A stretch of DNA of 64,000 bases from Sphaerotilus hippei (GCF_003201595.1 NZ_QJJS01000005.1:186001-250000); one strand, 5' to 3'; shown: positions 1 to 8,787, counted from the stretch's first letter. Program-made: numbers and translations. The notes: a model not told the origin generated them from the letters alone.

Positions 1-855
1 GAGCGGGTGATGCGCGACCTGGTGGGCCAGGGCAACAAGCTGATCTTCGGCACCACCTTCGGCTACATGGAGCCGATGCTCAAGGTCGCCGCCGACACGC
101 CCGACGTCAAGTTCGAGCACGCCACCGGCTACAAGAGTGCGGGCAACATGCGCACCTACGACAGCCGCACCTACGAAGGCGCCTACATGGCGGGCGTGAT
201 CGCCGGCTCGATGACCAAGACCAACACGCTGGGCGTGGTGGCCTCGATCCCGATTCCCGAGGTGATCCGCAACATCAACACCTTCACCCTGGGGGCCCAG
301 AGCGTCAACCCCAAGGTCAAGACCAAGGTGGTCTGGGTCAACAAGTGGTTCGATCCGCCGAAGGAAGGCGAAGGCGCGCAGAGCCTGATCAACGGCGGCG
401 CCGACGTGCTGTTCCAGAACACCGACTCCAGCGCCGTGCTGCAGAAGGCCGAGGAGAAGGGCAAGCTGGCCTTCGGCTGGGATTCGGACATGAGCAAGTT
501 CGGCCCGAACGCCCACCTGGCCTCGTCGGTCATCAACTGGGCGCCGTACTACAAGAAGGCCGTCAAGGACACGCTGGACGGCACCTGGACCACCGGCGGC
601 GTCTGGTGGGGGGTCAAGGACGGCGCGATCGACCTGGTGTCGATCTCCGACAAGGTGCCTGCCGAGGTCAAGGACAAGGTCGCCCAGGTGAAGGCCGGCC
701 TGACCGATGGCAGCTTCGTGATCTGGAAGGGCCCGGTGGTCGGCCAGGACGGCAAGGAGCTGCTCAAGGCCGGCGAGGTCGCCGACGACAAGTTCCTCCA
801 TGGCGTGAACTTCTACGTCAAGGGTGTGGACGGCAAGGTGCCCAGCGGCAAGTGA
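1..855 (+). CDS. BMP family ABC transporter substrate-binding protein (5' truncated)
   Basis: The reading frame is open from base 1, so the N-terminus and signal peptide lie outside the window; about 284 residues remain. The visible part matches the BMP/PnrA/Med family of periplasmic binding proteins, which bind nucleosides or related ligands for an ABC importer. Supporting segments are the early YMEP stretch, the GAYMAGVIAG segment, the GGADVLFQNTDSSAV ligand-site region, and the late FGWDSDMS and GGVWWGVKDGAIDL segments. The permease and ATPase genes are not downstream, where ribosomal genes begin, so any partners must lie upstream of the window. The family call is strong; the ligand is unknown. 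Confidence 0.88.
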   Translation, partial: ERVMRDLVGQGNKLIFGTTFGYMEPMLKVAADTPDVKFEHATGYKSAGNMRTYDSRTYEGAYMAGVIAGSMTKTNTLGVVASIPIPEVIRNINTFTLGAQSVNPKVKTKVVWVNKWFDPPKEGEGAQSLINGGADVLFQNTDSSAVLQKAEEKGKLAFGWDSDMSKFGPNAHLASSVINWAPYYKKAVKDTLDGTWTTGGVWWGVKDGAIDLVSISDKVPAEVKDKVAQVKAGLTDGSFVIWKGPVVGQDGKELLKAGEVADDKFLHGVNFYVKGVDGKVPSGK

Positions 856-905
856 TGCCGGCCGGGCTGCGGCCCGGTCGTCCGCGGCCCTGTGAGGGCG
901 GCGGG

Positions 906-955
906 GGAAAAAGCCTTCGAGACGGCGCTTCTGCGCTATACTCGAAGGCTTTTCC
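906..955. repeat. Near-perfect 15-bp inverted repeat overlapping a putative rplM promoter
   Basis: Left arm 906-921 and right arm 941-955 are complementary over 15 bp with one extra A in the left arm, around a 19-nt loop. Read on plus, the right arm ends in a TTTT run, so it could terminate the upstream BMP gene. A good -10 hexamer (TATACT, 937-942) sits at the loop/right-arm border, with a weak TTCGAG (916-921) 15 bp upstream as a possible -35. The element could therefore combine terminator and promoter, or be an operator. About 165 nt of leader separate it from rplM. Seen directly; function inferred. Confidence 0.5.
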
Positions 956-1115
956 GTCTTTGGCTACGCGGAGAAGAGGCATCTGGCGAGGTCGGACGCG
1001 CATGGCGCGGGTCGGTCGGGTCGTGATGTCAGCCAGGAACCTGAGAGGCTGCCCGAATAAGCAGAACCGATGGCACTGGAAGTAGCCGCAGACCATCTAG
1101 CAAAGAGATTTGCCC

Positions 1116-1544
1116 ATGAAGACTTTCAGCGCCAAGCCGGCCGAAGTCGTGCATGAGTGGTTTGTGATTGACGCAACGGACAAGGTTCTGGGACGGGTGG
1201 CCAGCGAAGTCGCCCTCCGCCTGCGCGGCAAACACAAGGCCATTTACACGCCTCACGTGGATACCGGTGACTTCATCGTCATCGTCAATGCGGACAAGAT
1301 CCGCGTCACCGGCAACAAGGCCGAGGACAAGGTGTACTACCGTCATACCGGTCACCCGGGTGGCATCTACGGCACCAAGTTCAAGGACATGCAAGCCAAG
1401 CACCCTGGTCGCGCCATCGAGAAGGCCGTCAAGGGCATGCTGCCCAAGGGTCCGCTGGGCTACGCGATGATCAAGAAGCTGAAGGTCTATGCCGGTGGTG
1501 AACACCCGCACGCCGCTCAGCAGCCCAAGTCGCTGGACATCTAA
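1116..1544 (+). CDS. rplM: 50S ribosomal protein L13
   Basis: The product is 142 residues, the usual length of bacterial L13, an early-assembly protein of the large subunit that binds 23S rRNA. It begins [15 protein letters not shown] and contains the family segments [16 protein letters not shown] and HTGHPGG, ending HPHAAQQP. I chose the ATG at 1116 rather than the TTG two codons upstream, because it gives the conserved N-terminus. It is followed after 9 bp by rpsI, the conserved L13-S9 operon. The long leader after the inverted repeat at 906-955 could hold an autoregulatory site; none is proven. Confidence 0.98.
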   Translation: MKTFSAKPAEVVHEWFVIDATDKVLGRVASEVALRLRGKHKAIYTPHVDTGDFIVIVNADKIRVTGNKAEDKVYYRHTGHPGGIYGTKFKDMQAKHPGRAIEKAVKGMLPKGPLGYAMIKKLKVYAGGEHPHAAQQPKSLDI

Positions 1545-1553
1545 GGAGCGATC

Positions 1554-1946
1554 ATGGTTGGTGATTGGAACTACGGCACGGGCCGTCGCAAGTCGTCGGT
1601 CGCGCGTGTCTTCATCAAGAAGGGCACGGGCCAGATCGTGGTCAACGGCAAGCCGGTTGACCAGTATTTCGGCCGTCAGACCTCGATCATGGTCGTCAAG
1701 CAGCCGCTGCTGCTGACCAACAACGCCGAAACGTTCGACATCAAGGTCAACGTGCATGGCGGTGGTGAGTCCGGTCAGGCCGGTGCGGTCCGTCACGGCG
1801 TGACCCGTGCGCTGATCGACTACGATGCGACCCTGAAGCCCGAGCTGAGCAACGCTGGTTTCGTGACCCGCGACGCTCGCGAAGTCGAACGGAAGAAGGT
1901 CGGTCTGCACGGCGCGCGTCGCCGCAAGCAGTTCAGCAAGCGCTGA
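1554..1946 (+). CDS. rpsI: 30S ribosomal protein S9
   Basis: This 130-residue protein is full-length S9, whose basic C-terminal tail reaches the P-site tRNA in the small subunit. Family marks are the N-terminal [14 protein letters not shown] segment, [14 protein letters not shown] in the middle and the tail [16 protein letters not shown] ribosome-binding sequence precedes the ATG. It is the second gene of the rplM-rpsI operon and is followed by a strong intrinsic terminator at 1985-2012, which closes the operon. Confidence 0.98.
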   Translation: MVGDWNYGTGRRKSSVARVFIKKGTGQIVVNGKPVDQYFGRQTSIMVVKQPLLLTNNAETFDIKVNVHGGGESGQAGAVRHGVTRALIDYDATLKPELSNAGFVTRDAREVERKKVGLHGARRRKQFSKR

Positions 1947-1984
1947 TCGACCGAGCCCGTTGCCATCACGGCAGCGACCGCTCC

Positions 1985-2012
1985 AAAGGGCCACCTCGTG
2001 TGGCCCTTTTTC
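1985..2012 (+). terminator. Intrinsic terminator of rplM-rpsI
   Basis: A 10-bp perfect stem (1985-1994 with 2000-2009) around a 5-nt loop is followed by a T tract (2007-2011). It lies 39 bp after the rpsI stop. Confidence 0.9.
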
Positions 2013-2047
2013 TTGTCTGGTTCTTGTGCAGGTGGAGTGCTTGAGGC

Positions 2048-2758
2048 ATGCGCTGGAAGTTGTTGCGTCGTCGTTTTTCGGTCAGTGCGCCCCGGGTCAC
2101 CGTGCGCAGCCGCCTGCCCTGGCCCTTGCGCTGGCTGTCCCTGGCGCTGGTGTTCGGCTTCTCGGCGGCCGTGGCCTTGTGGGCCTTCGAGTTCGGCAAG
2201 GAAATTGCGGGTGTGGACCGCAATGCGGTCAAGGAACTGGCGCGTGTCACCGAGGAGCTCGAGCAGATGCGTCAAGTCCACGAACGGGCGTTGACGGTCT
2301 CGAACTCCGCCGATAGCCTGCTGCGGGCCGGTCGGGTCGCTCAGGAGAGCCTGGCCGCACGTGTCAAGGCGCTCGAAGCCGAGAACCTCGCGCTCATGCG
2401 TGACGTGGCCTTCCTCGAGAAGGTCGCGCCGGGCGGCGGCGGTTCCCGGCTGGTGTCGGTGCGGGGCCTGCAGGCCCAGCTCGAAGCCAGCGGACGTGTG
2501 CATTTCCAGGCCTTGCTGATGCAGCAGCAGGGCCGTTCGACCGAGTTCACCGGGCGGGCAGAGATCGTGCTTACGGGTACGCTGGACGGGAAGAACTGGT
2601 CTCAGCCCGATCGACAGGCGACGCAGATCAAGCTCAAGCCGTATCAGCGCCTCGAAGGGGCGATCGATTTCCCGCCGAAAGCCGTTCTGAAACAGCTCGA
2701 TGTGAAAATACTGGACCAGAACGGCAAGACCGTCGTCACGGAATCCGTGCGCCTCTGA
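2048..2758 (+). CDS. Membrane-anchored coiled-coil protein, DUF6776-type
   Basis: This is a 236-residue protein of unknown function. A basic N-terminus (about 1-30) is followed by one transmembrane segment (about 31-50, PLRWLSLALVFGFSAAVALWAF) and a coiled-coil-prone stretch (about 60-125, rich in E, L, A and R, with EELEQMRQVHERAL and VKALEAENLALMRDV). A C-terminal domain ends KILDQNGKTVVTESVRL. This layout matches the DUF6776-type family of small anchored proteins; I recall that family from its architecture and could not search it. It sits 56 bp upstream of bactofilin and probably shares its transcript. A role in envelope organisation with bactofilin is inference only. Confidence 0.75.
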   Translation: MRWKLLRRRFSVSAPRVTVRSRLPWPLRWLSLALVFGFSAAVALWAFEFGKEIAGVDRNAVKELARVTEELEQMRQVHERALTVSNSADSLLRAGRVAQESLAARVKALEAENLALMRDVAFLEKVAPGGGGSRLVSVRGLQAQLEASGRVHFQALLMQQQGRSTEFTGRAEIVLTGTLDGKNWSQPDRQATQIKLKPYQRLEGAIDFPPKAVLKQLDVKILDQNGKTVVTESVRL

Positions 2759-2814
2759 GGGGAGGCGGCGGGCATGAATCGCTCGTTCGTTGCACAACCA
2801 TCATCAGGAAAACC

Positions 2815-3240
2815 ATGTTCAATTCGAAGAAACAGCCGTCCATCCGCAGCCTGGTCGGCGAGGGAACCGTCATCCAGGGCACGCTTCGTTTTGGCGACGG
2901 CCTGCGCATCGATGGCGAGGTGCAGGGCGACGTGGTGGCCAACGTCAACGACACGAGCATCCTGGTGATCAGCGAGAAAGCCAAGGTCGTCGGTACGGTC
3001 AAGGCGGGTCATGTCATCATCAACGGGACCGTCATTGGCCCGGTGGAGTCGAACCACCTGCTGGAACTGCAGCCCAAGGCCCTGATCCGTGGCGACGTGC
3101 GCTACGAATCCCTTGAAATGCACCAGGGTGCCACCATCGAAGGTGCATTGACGCGCCTGAATTCGGGCGGCAATGCCGCCTCGGCAGCCCTCGAGGACAA
3201 GAAGTCCCCGAAGCTGCTCGCCGTGGGCAATGACAAATAA
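2815..3240 (+). CDS. Bactofilin (polymer-forming cytoskeletal protein)
   Basis: This 141-residue protein carries the bactofilin (DUF583) beta-helix core from about residue 15 to 110. It begins IRSLVGEGTVIQGTLRFGDGLRIDGEVQGDV and continues through repeated short turns such as GTVKAGHVIINGTVIG and RGDVRYESLEM. Bactofilins polymerise without nucleotides at the membrane and scaffold wall-modifying or polarity proteins. The flanking tails are short and polar, as is typical. The upstream neighbour is an anchored coiled-coil protein and the next genes include a wall-recycling kinase and an M23 peptidase, which suits an envelope role, though that link is inferred. Confidence 0.93.
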   Translation: MFNSKKQPSIRSLVGEGTVIQGTLRFGDGLRIDGEVQGDVVANVNDTSILVISEKAKVVGTVKAGHVIINGTVIGPVESNHLLELQPKALIRGDVRYESLEMHQGATIEGALTRLNSGGNAASAALEDKKSPKLLAVGNDK

Positions 3241-3273
3241 CCGATCGACTTGAACCGTAGACAGGAGTGCCCG

Positions 3274-3645
3274 ATGAGCGCCGCAGCAGAAAACATCCAG
3301 ACCGAGACCCCGATGCCCGCCCCGATCCTGTTCACCGACAGCGCGGCGGCCAAGGTGGCCGATCTGGTGGCCGAAGAGGGCAATCCTGACCTGAAGCTGC
3401 GTGTCTTCGTGCAGGGTGGGGGCTGCTCGGGCTTCCAGTACGGCTTCACCTTCGACGAGCTGGTCAACGACGACGACACCCAGATGGTCAAGAACGGCGT
3501 CACGCTGCTGATCGACGCGATGAGCCTGCAGTACCTCGGCGGTGCCGAGATCGACTACAAGGAAGATCTGCAGGGTGCCCAGTTCGTGATCAAGAACCCG
3601 AACGCCACGACGACCTGCGGCTGCGGGTCGAGCTTCTCGGTCTGA
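3274..3645 (+). CDS. erpA: Iron-sulfur cluster insertion protein ErpA
   Basis: This 123-residue A-type carrier delivers Fe-S clusters to apo-enzymes, classically those of isoprenoid synthesis and respiration. The three cluster-ligand cysteines are present: one in [11 protein letters not shown] and two in the C-terminal TTCGCGSSF. The ATG at 3274 follows an AGGAG ribosome-binding site at a good distance; an upstream in-frame TTG at 3250 would add a non-conserved tail. The stop codon abuts the stop of the convergent anmK inside a TGATCA palindrome (3643-3648), leaving no intergenic base. Confidence 0.96.
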   Translation: MSAAAENIQTETPMPAPILFTDSAAAKVADLVAEEGNPDLKLRVFVQGGGCSGFQYGFTFDELVNDDDTQMVKNGVTLLIDAMSLQYLGGAEIDYKEDLQGAQFVIKNPNATTTCGCGSSFSV

Positions 3646-4770
3646 TCAGGCCGGGTAGCAGGCGCCCAGCACCCGGGCGCCTCGTGCGCCGGTGACCGCC
3701 GCTTCGCTGGCGGGACGCCGATGCACATGGCAGGCCGCCAGCCAGGCGAAGGCGGCCGCCTCCACCTCCAGCGCCGGCAGGCCGGCGGCATCGCTGTCCT
3801 GCACCGTCACGCCCGGCAGCAAGCCGGCCAGGCGGCGCATCAGGTCGCCATTGAAGGCGCCCCCACCACACACCAGCAGCCGTGTCGCACGGGGAGCGTG
3901 GGCCCGCAGGTCGGCCGCGATCACCCGGGCGGTGAACTCGCACAGCGTGGCCTGCACGTCCTCGGGCGGGGCCTCGAGGTCCTCGGCGCTGAGCAGCGTG
4001 TCCAGCCAGGCGGGCGAGAACAGGTCCCGGCCGGTGCTCTTGGGGGGCGGCTGGTGCAGATAAGGCTCGCTGCAGCAGCGCTGCAGCAGCGTGGCCCGGA
4101 CCCGGCCTGAAGCGGCCCAGGCGCCGTCGTGGTCGTAGGTCAGGCCCCGGTGCCGGCCGATCCAGTGGTCCATCAGCACATTGCCCGGCCCGCAGTCGAA
4201 GCCGCGGGGCGGCTGGCCGGGTTCGAGCACCGTCAGGTTGCTGATCCCGCCGATGTTGACCACGCCGACCGTGCGATCGGCCTGGCCGAACATGAAACGG
4301 TGGAAAGGCGGCACCAGTGGCGCCCCCTGGCCGCCGGCGGCGACGTCGCGGCTGCGGAAATCGGCGATGACGTCGATGCCGCAGAGCTCCGCGAGCAGTG
4401 CCGGCTGGTGGATCTGCAGGGTGTAGCCCGTGCCGTCGTGCAGGCCGGGCTGGTGTCGCACCGTCTGGCCATGGGCGCCGACGGCACGCAGGTCGGCCGC
4501 GGTGTGGCCGCTGCCGCGCAGCAGCTCGTCGACGACGGCGGCGTAGGCCCGTGCCAGCGCGTTGGCGGCCAGCGCGGCGTGGTGCAGTTCGTCGGGGCCG
4601 CTGGTCTGCAGCGCCATCAGCCGCTCGCGCAGCGCGGGCTCGAAGGCCTGGTGGGCGTGCCGGATCACGGTCAGGCGCGGTGCGTCCAGGTCGATGCCGC
4701 ACATCACGCCGTCGACCCCGTCCAGCGAGGTGCCCGACATCAGGCCGATGTACAGCGACTCGCCAGGCAT
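3646..4770 (-). CDS. anmK: Anhydro-N-acetylmuramic acid kinase
   Basis: AnmK phosphorylates and hydrolyses 1,6-anhydro-MurNAc to MurNAc-6-phosphate in cytoplasmic peptidoglycan recycling. The 374-residue product opens with the diagnostic GLMSGTSLDGVD, has GAHGQTVRH, the sugar-site segment FDCGPGNVLMDHW and the late CGGGAFNGDLMRRL. I prefer the ATG at 4770; a GTG four codons upstream (4782) is possible. It starts about 37 bp after the M23 peptidase gene on the same strand, so the two probably form a wall-metabolism operon, divergent from tyrS. Confidence 0.96.
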   Translation of the reverse strand: MPGESLYIGLMSGTSLDGVDGVMCGIDLDAPRLTVIRHAHQAFEPALRERLMALQTSGPDELHHAALAANALARAYAAVVDELLRGSGHTAADLRAVGAHGQTVRHQPGLHDGTGYTLQIHQPALLAELCGIDVIADFRSRDVAAGGQGAPLVPPFHRFMFGQADRTVGVVNIGGISNLTVLEPGQPPRGFDCGPGNVLMDHWIGRHRGLTYDHDGAWAASGRVRATLLQRCCSEPYLHQPPPKSTGRDLFSPAWLDTLLSAEDLEAPPEDVQATLCEFTARVIAADLRAHAPRATRLLVCGGGAFNGDLMRRLAGLLPGVTVQDSDAAGLPALEVEAAAFAWLAACHVHRRPASEAAVTGARGARVLGACYPA

Positions 4771-4807
4771 CCGGTCGACCACGGGCAGCGTCCGGTGCCG
4801 TGCCGGC

Positions 4808-6214
4808 TCAGCGTGCCGATGCGGTGGCCGTGCCCAGCGTCGCCGGCGAACTGCGGGTGGCGTCCAGGCGATCCATGGCCAGCGCGGCGGTCTGCTTGAA
4901 GCGTGCGCGCGAGGCGGCGCTCAGCGTCACGGTCTCGGAGCTGCGGGCGATCTGCACCGGATCGACCTGCTGGCCCTTGACCTTGAACTCGAAGTGCAGG
5001 TGCGGGCCGGTCGCCCAGCCGGTGGAGCCGACCGCGCCGATGGTCGCGCCCTGCGCCACGGAGGCGCCACGGTTGACGTCGATGCGGCTCAGGTGGGCGT
5101 AGACCGTGCTGCGGTCGTCGCGGTGCTTCAGCACCACGACGTTGCCGTAGCCGTTCTGCACGCCGGAGAACTCCACCACGCCGTCGCCGACCGCCCGCAC
5201 CGGCGTGCCCGTCGGCGCGCCGTAGTCCACGCCCAGGTGGGCGCGCCAGGTCTTCTGGATCGGGTGGAAGCGCATCGCGAAGCCCGAGGTCACGCGGGAG
5301 AAGGCCAGTGGCGAGGCAAGCAGGCCGCGCACCTTGCTGGAGCCGTCGGGGGCGAAATAACCGCCACGGCCGCCTTCTTCCTGGAACCAGATCGCTTCGT
5401 GCAGCTTGTCGCGGTTGACGAAGCGTGCAGCCAGGACCCGGCCAGCGTCGGCCGTCCAGGGCACCGGCTCGCCGTCGGCGCTGCGGGTCTCGTAGACCGC
5501 AGCGAAGGTGTCGCCGCGGCGCAGTTCGCGGCGGAAATCGATGTCGGCGCCGAACATCTCGGCCAGCTGGCTGGTGACGGCGTCGGGCAGGCCGGCGTCG
5601 TCGGCAGCGGCGAACAGCGTCGACTCGATCGTGCCCGAGCCGACCCGCGCGCTGCGCTGCAGCTCGGCCTGCTCGGAGCGGGCGACCAGGCCGGCTGCCG
5701 TGCGTTCGATCGTCAGCCGGGTGAAATGGGTCTCGTGCTGCTGGCTGTCGGCCGCCGGGCCCTTGACGACCAGCTGCTGCAGGCGACCCCCGCCGGCCTC
5801 GGAGACCAGGCGGGCGTGCACCAGCTTGCCGGCCCGGCCCGTCAGCATCTGCGCGGCGACCGCGTTGCTGCGCAGGAAGGTGGCGGCTTCGGCATCGCTG
5901 ATGCCCAGGCGGCGCAGCAGCGAGTCCGCCGTGTCGCCGCTGCGGGTGGTGTCGCTGCGGTGCAGGACCAGCTCGCTCAGGTCGAGGGCGGCCACCTGCG
6001 GGGCCAGTCCTTCGGGCTGCAGCGCCTGCACGACCTGCCGGGTCGGCGGGCTGTCGGGCGGCGTGGCGGTCAGGGGGGCGACACCGAAGGCGGTCACGGC
6101 ACTGCCGAGCAGCACGGTCGCGATTGCGGACATCACGGCACCCGGGTGGCGCCGCATCATCAGTTCAGCGCCGGCCATCGTCATGCGCGCTTGTTCAGCC
6201 AGGGAAGTCACCAA
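4808..6214 (-). CDS. M23 family metallopeptidase (MepM-like murein endopeptidase)
   Basis: The 468-residue envelope protein has an N-terminal transmembrane or signal-anchor segment (about 27-47), a middle region resembling OapA/LysM-like peptidoglycan contact, and a C-terminal M23 LytM domain. Zinc ligands are visible in HLGVDYGAPTG and in GPHLHFEF, as expected for an active enzyme that cuts peptide crosslinks in peptidoglycan. The start is uncertain: TTG 6214, GTG 6211 and ATG 6184 are all in frame and none has a clear ribosome-binding site. Its neighbour anmK recycles wall fragments. Active-site residues are complete, so this is not a LytM activator of the EnvC type. Confidence 0.93.
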   Translation of the reverse strand: MVTSLAEQARMTMAGAELMMRRHPGAVMSAIATVLLGSAVTAFGVAPLTATPPDSPPTRQVVQALQPEGLAPQVAALDLSELVLHRSDTTRSGDTADSLLRRLGISDAEAATFLRSNAVAAQMLTGRAGKLVHARLVSEAGGGRLQQLVVKGPAADSQQHETHFTRLTIERTAAGLVARSEQAELQRSARVGSGTIESTLFAAADDAGLPDAVTSQLAEMFGADIDFRRELRRGDTFAAVYETRSADGEPVPWTADAGRVLAARFVNRDKLHEAIWFQEEGGRGGYFAPDGSSKVRGLLASPLAFSRVTSGFAMRFHPIQKTWRAHLGVDYGAPTGTPVRAVGDGVVEFSGVQNGYGNVVVLKHRDDRSTVYAHLSRIDVNRGASVAQGATIGAVGSTGWATGPHLHFEFKVKGQQVDPVQIARSSETVTLSAASRARFKQTAALAMDRLDATRSSPATLGTATASAR

Positions 6215-6348
6215 TGTAGATACTGCACACGGTTGGGAGCAGCCCCGGGAGGCCGCAGGTGATGATCCGGACGGGGGGCGTGGCCGGTGTCGACCGCGCG
6301 CCGGGGAGCTGACGCTCTAGAATCCTGTCCGCCTTCAGGCCGCCCGAG

Positions 6349-6354
6349 TATAAC
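6349..6354 (+). promoter_or_regulatory. Putative -10 element for tyrS
   Basis: TATAAC lies 56 bp before the tyrS ATG in the divergent interval 6215-6409. No convincing -35 is seen at 16-18 bp spacing (the hexamer there is TGTCCG), so the assignment is tentative. Confidence 0.35.
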
Positions 6355-6409
6355 GGTGTGAGCTGATGTCACAAGTGCAAGCAATTCCCGAGTAAATTCA
6401 AAGCCTTAC

Positions 6410-7648
6410 ATGTCCAGCCCAGTCTCCGCCGAACCCGTTCATCCCCTCACCGACCGTGTGCGCGAGGCGCTGGCCATCAGCCGTCGCGGCTGCGAGGAAC
6501 TGCTGCCCGAGGACGACTGGGTGCGCAAGCTGGCCCGCTCGGAAGCCACCGGCGTGCCCCTGCGCATCAAGCTCGGCCTCGATCCGACCGCCCCGGACAT
6601 CCACCTCGGCCACACCGTCGTGCTCAACAAGATGCGCCAGCTGCAGGACCTGGGGCACACGGTGATCTTCCTGATCGGCGACTTCACCTCGATGATCGGC
6701 GATCCATCGGGCCGCAACACGACCCGCCCGCCGCTGACGGCCGAGCAGATCAAGGTCAACGCGGAAACCTACTACCGCCAGGCCAGCCTGGTGCTCGATC
6801 CGGAAAGGACCGAGATCCGCTACAACTCCGAATGGTGCGATCCGCTCGGCGCACGCGGCATGATCCAGCTGGCCTCGCGCTACACCGTCGCGCGCATGAT
6901 GGAGCGCAACGACTTCCACGAGCGTTTCCATGCCGGCACCTCGATCGCGGTGCACGAGTTCCTCTACCCGCTGATGCAGGGCTACGACTCGGTGGCGCTG
7001 AAGAGCGACCTCGAGCTGGGCGGCACCGACCAGAAGTTCAACCTGCTGATGGGGCGCCACCTGCAGGCCGAATACGGCCAGGAGCCGCAGTGCATCCTGA
7101 CCATGCCGCTGCTGGTGGGCCTGGACGGCGTCGAGAAGATGTCCAAGTCCAAGAACAACTACATCGGCATCAGCGAGCCGGCCAACACCATGTTCGCCAA
7201 GCTGCTGTCGATCAGCGACGTGCAGATGTGGACCTGGTACACGCTGCTGAGCCTGCGCAGCGAGGCGGAGATCGCCGCGCTGAAGGCCGAGGTCGAGGCC
7301 GGGCGCAACCCGAAGGACGCCAAGGTCGCGCTGGCCCGCGAGATCGTCGCGCGTTTCCACAGCGTCGCGGCCGCCGATGCCGCGGAGCAGGACTTCCAGC
7401 ACCGTGCCCGCGGCGGCATCCCCGACGAGATGCCCGAGCTGAGCCTGGCCGGCGCGCCGCTGGGCATCGGTGCGCTGCTCAAGCAGGCCGGGCTGGTCGC
7501 CTCGTCCAGCGAAGGCCTGCGCATGGTCGAGCAGGGGGGGGTGCGCATCGATGGCGTGGCCATCTCCGACAAGGGCCTGAAGATCGAGGCCGGCACCTGG
7601 GTGGTGCAGGTCGGCAAGCGCAAGTTCGCCCGCGTGACGCTGGGCTGA
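6410..7648 (+). CDS. tyrS: Tyrosine--tRNA ligase
   Basis: This 412-residue class I aminoacyl-tRNA synthetase charges tRNA-Tyr. The HIGH-type motif is HLGH at residues 65-68 and the KMSKS loop is at 243-247 (KMSKS exactly). The tyrosine-site segment [16 protein letters not shown] lies between them. The last 70 residues form an S4 RNA-binding domain ([20 protein letters not shown]). Length and layout fit the TyrRS subtype common in betaproteobacteria. It is transcribed divergently from the M23 peptidase/anmK pair, a neighbourhood I recall as frequent in Burkholderiales. Confidence 0.97.
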   Translation: MSSPVSAEPVHPLTDRVREALAISRRGCEELLPEDDWVRKLARSEATGVPLRIKLGLDPTAPDIHLGHTVVLNKMRQLQDLGHTVIFLIGDFTSMIGDPSGRNTTRPPLTAEQIKVNAETYYRQASLVLDPERTEIRYNSEWCDPLGARGMIQLASRYTVARMMERNDFHERFHAGTSIAVHEFLYPLMQGYDSVALKSDLELGGTDQKFNLLMGRHLQAEYGQEPQCILTMPLLVGLDGVEKMSKSKNNYIGISEPANTMFAKLLSISDVQMWTWYTLLSLRSEAEIAALKAEVEAGRNPKDAKVALAREIVARFHSVAAADAAEQDFQHRARGGIPDEMPELSLAGAPLGIGALLKQAGLVASSSEGLRMVEQGGVRIDGVAISDKGLKIEAGTWVVQVGKRKFARVTLG

Positions 7649-7686
7649 CCGCCTGGCGGGCCGGCGTGATCGGCTTTATCACATCC

Positions 7687-7712
7687 GGTGCCATCTGTCT
7701 GCAGATGACACC
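7687..7712. repeat. 26-bp dyad between tyrS and the PEP-CTERM gene
   Basis: The arms GGTG-C-CATCTG and CAGATG-A-CACC pair over 10 of 11 positions around TCTG (7698-7701). It lies 39 bp after tyrS and has no T tract. It may be a weak tyrS terminator or an operator for the next gene. The rest of 7649-7861 shows only a GC-rich leader and the AAGGAG site before 7862. Confidence 0.45.
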
Positions 7713-7861
7713 CGGCTGGGGTCGCCCTGAGCCGGCTTTTGCCCCCGGCTGAAGTCCGTAGTCTCCTGAACTGAACAAACCGGTGCCCGCCGCCGGCTCC
7801 GCCCCAGAGGGTGAGCCGGCCGGGTGTCCCGATGCACAGTCAGGCGATGAAGGAGCGGCCG

Positions 7862-8761
7862 ATGAAACGATGGACACGGGGTCAACTGGCGGGCGGTCTC
7901 GCCGGCATGCTGATGCTGATGTCGGGCGGACACGCCCACGCCAGCCTGGTCGGCCGCGATGCGGACGGCAATGCGGCCAACGGCTACGAGGCCTACTACG
8001 ACACCGTGCTGGACATCACCTGGCTGGCCGATGCCAACCTGGCCTACACCACCGGAGTGGCCGCGGCCGAGCAGGGACGCATGTCGTGGCTGGACACGAC
8101 CGCCTGGATCGACCAGACCGTCAATGCCGCCGGCCTCTATGGCGTCAGCACCTGGCGGCTGCCGAGCTACGCGCCGGTCGATGGCACGAGCTACCAGCTC
8201 GACTCCTCGGTCACGCCGACGGCTTACTTCGACGGCACGATCGACTACGGCATCAACAACGCCAGCACGTCCAGCGAGCTGGGTTACATGTACTACGTCA
8301 ACCTCGGCCTGCTGGCCTGGGCCGACACCACGGGCACGGCGACCACCGGCGGCTACGGCTTCGACAGCCCCGGCGTGACGCTGGACAACGAGGTGACCGG
8401 GGGTTACTACAACACCGTGCAGCTGGCCGACGTGACCGTGGGCGCGGTCACCTTCTCGCAGGTGGCGGTCCACGGCGGCCTGTGGACCGGGGCGACCGTG
8501 ACGAACGACCCCTACTGGGGTTCGGGCCAGAGCGCCTTCTACCTGACCGCCGACAACGGGCAGATCGACCTGGACGCCGTCAGCTACGACCCGAACGGCT
8601 TCGACACCCGGCAGGCGGCCTGGCTGGTCACCGACGGTGACCCGTTCAGCGTCTCGGCCGTGCCCGAACCCGCCTCCGGCGTGCTGATGGCGGCCGGCGC
8701 CGGGCTGTTCGCCGTGCGGGCGCGCCGCATGAAAAAGGGCGCTGCATCGCAGCGCCCCTGA
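7862..8761 (+). CDS. PEP-CTERM sorting-domain protein, DUF1566-like
   Basis: This is a 299-residue exported protein. A signal peptide (about 1-28, ending HAHA) is followed by a DUF1566-like region (YYDTVLDITWLADANLA, then W-rich stretches and TWRLPSY) and a C-terminal PEP-CTERM tripartite tail: VPEPASG, a hydrophobic helix and the basic RARRMKK. Such tails are processed by an exosortase during envelope or exopolysaccharide-linked sorting. No exosortase or EPS gene is in this window, so it is an orphan target here. The ATG at 7862 follows AAGGAG. Its last codons encode the hairpin that terminates the convergent Bug gene (8732-8757). Confidence 0.88.
   Translation: MKRWTRGQLAGGLAGMLMLMSGGHAHASLVGRDADGNAANGYEAYYDTVLDITWLADANLAYTTGVAAAEQGRMSWLDTTAWIDQTVNAAGLYGVSTWRLPSYAPVDGTSYQLDSSVTPTAYFDGTIDYGINNASTSSELGYMYYVNLGLLAWADTTGTATTGGYGFDSPGVTLDNEVTGGYYNTVQLADVTVGAVTFSQVAVHGGLWTGATVTNDPYWGSGQSAFYLTADNGQIDLDAVSYDPNGFDTRQAAWLVTDGDPFSVSAVPEPASGVLMAAGAGLFAVRARRMKKGAASQRP
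8732..8757 (-). terminator. Intrinsic terminator of the Bug gene, inside the 3' end of the convergent CDS
   Basis: A perfect 9-bp stem (8737-8745 with 8749-8757) has a 3-nt loop. On the minus strand it is followed by five Ts (8736-8732), so it terminates leftward transcription from 8788. It overlaps codons for the C-terminus of the plus-strand PEP-CTERM protein. Confidence 0.8.
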
Positions 8762-8787
8762 TCGTTCACGGGCCCGGGGGCCGTGTC

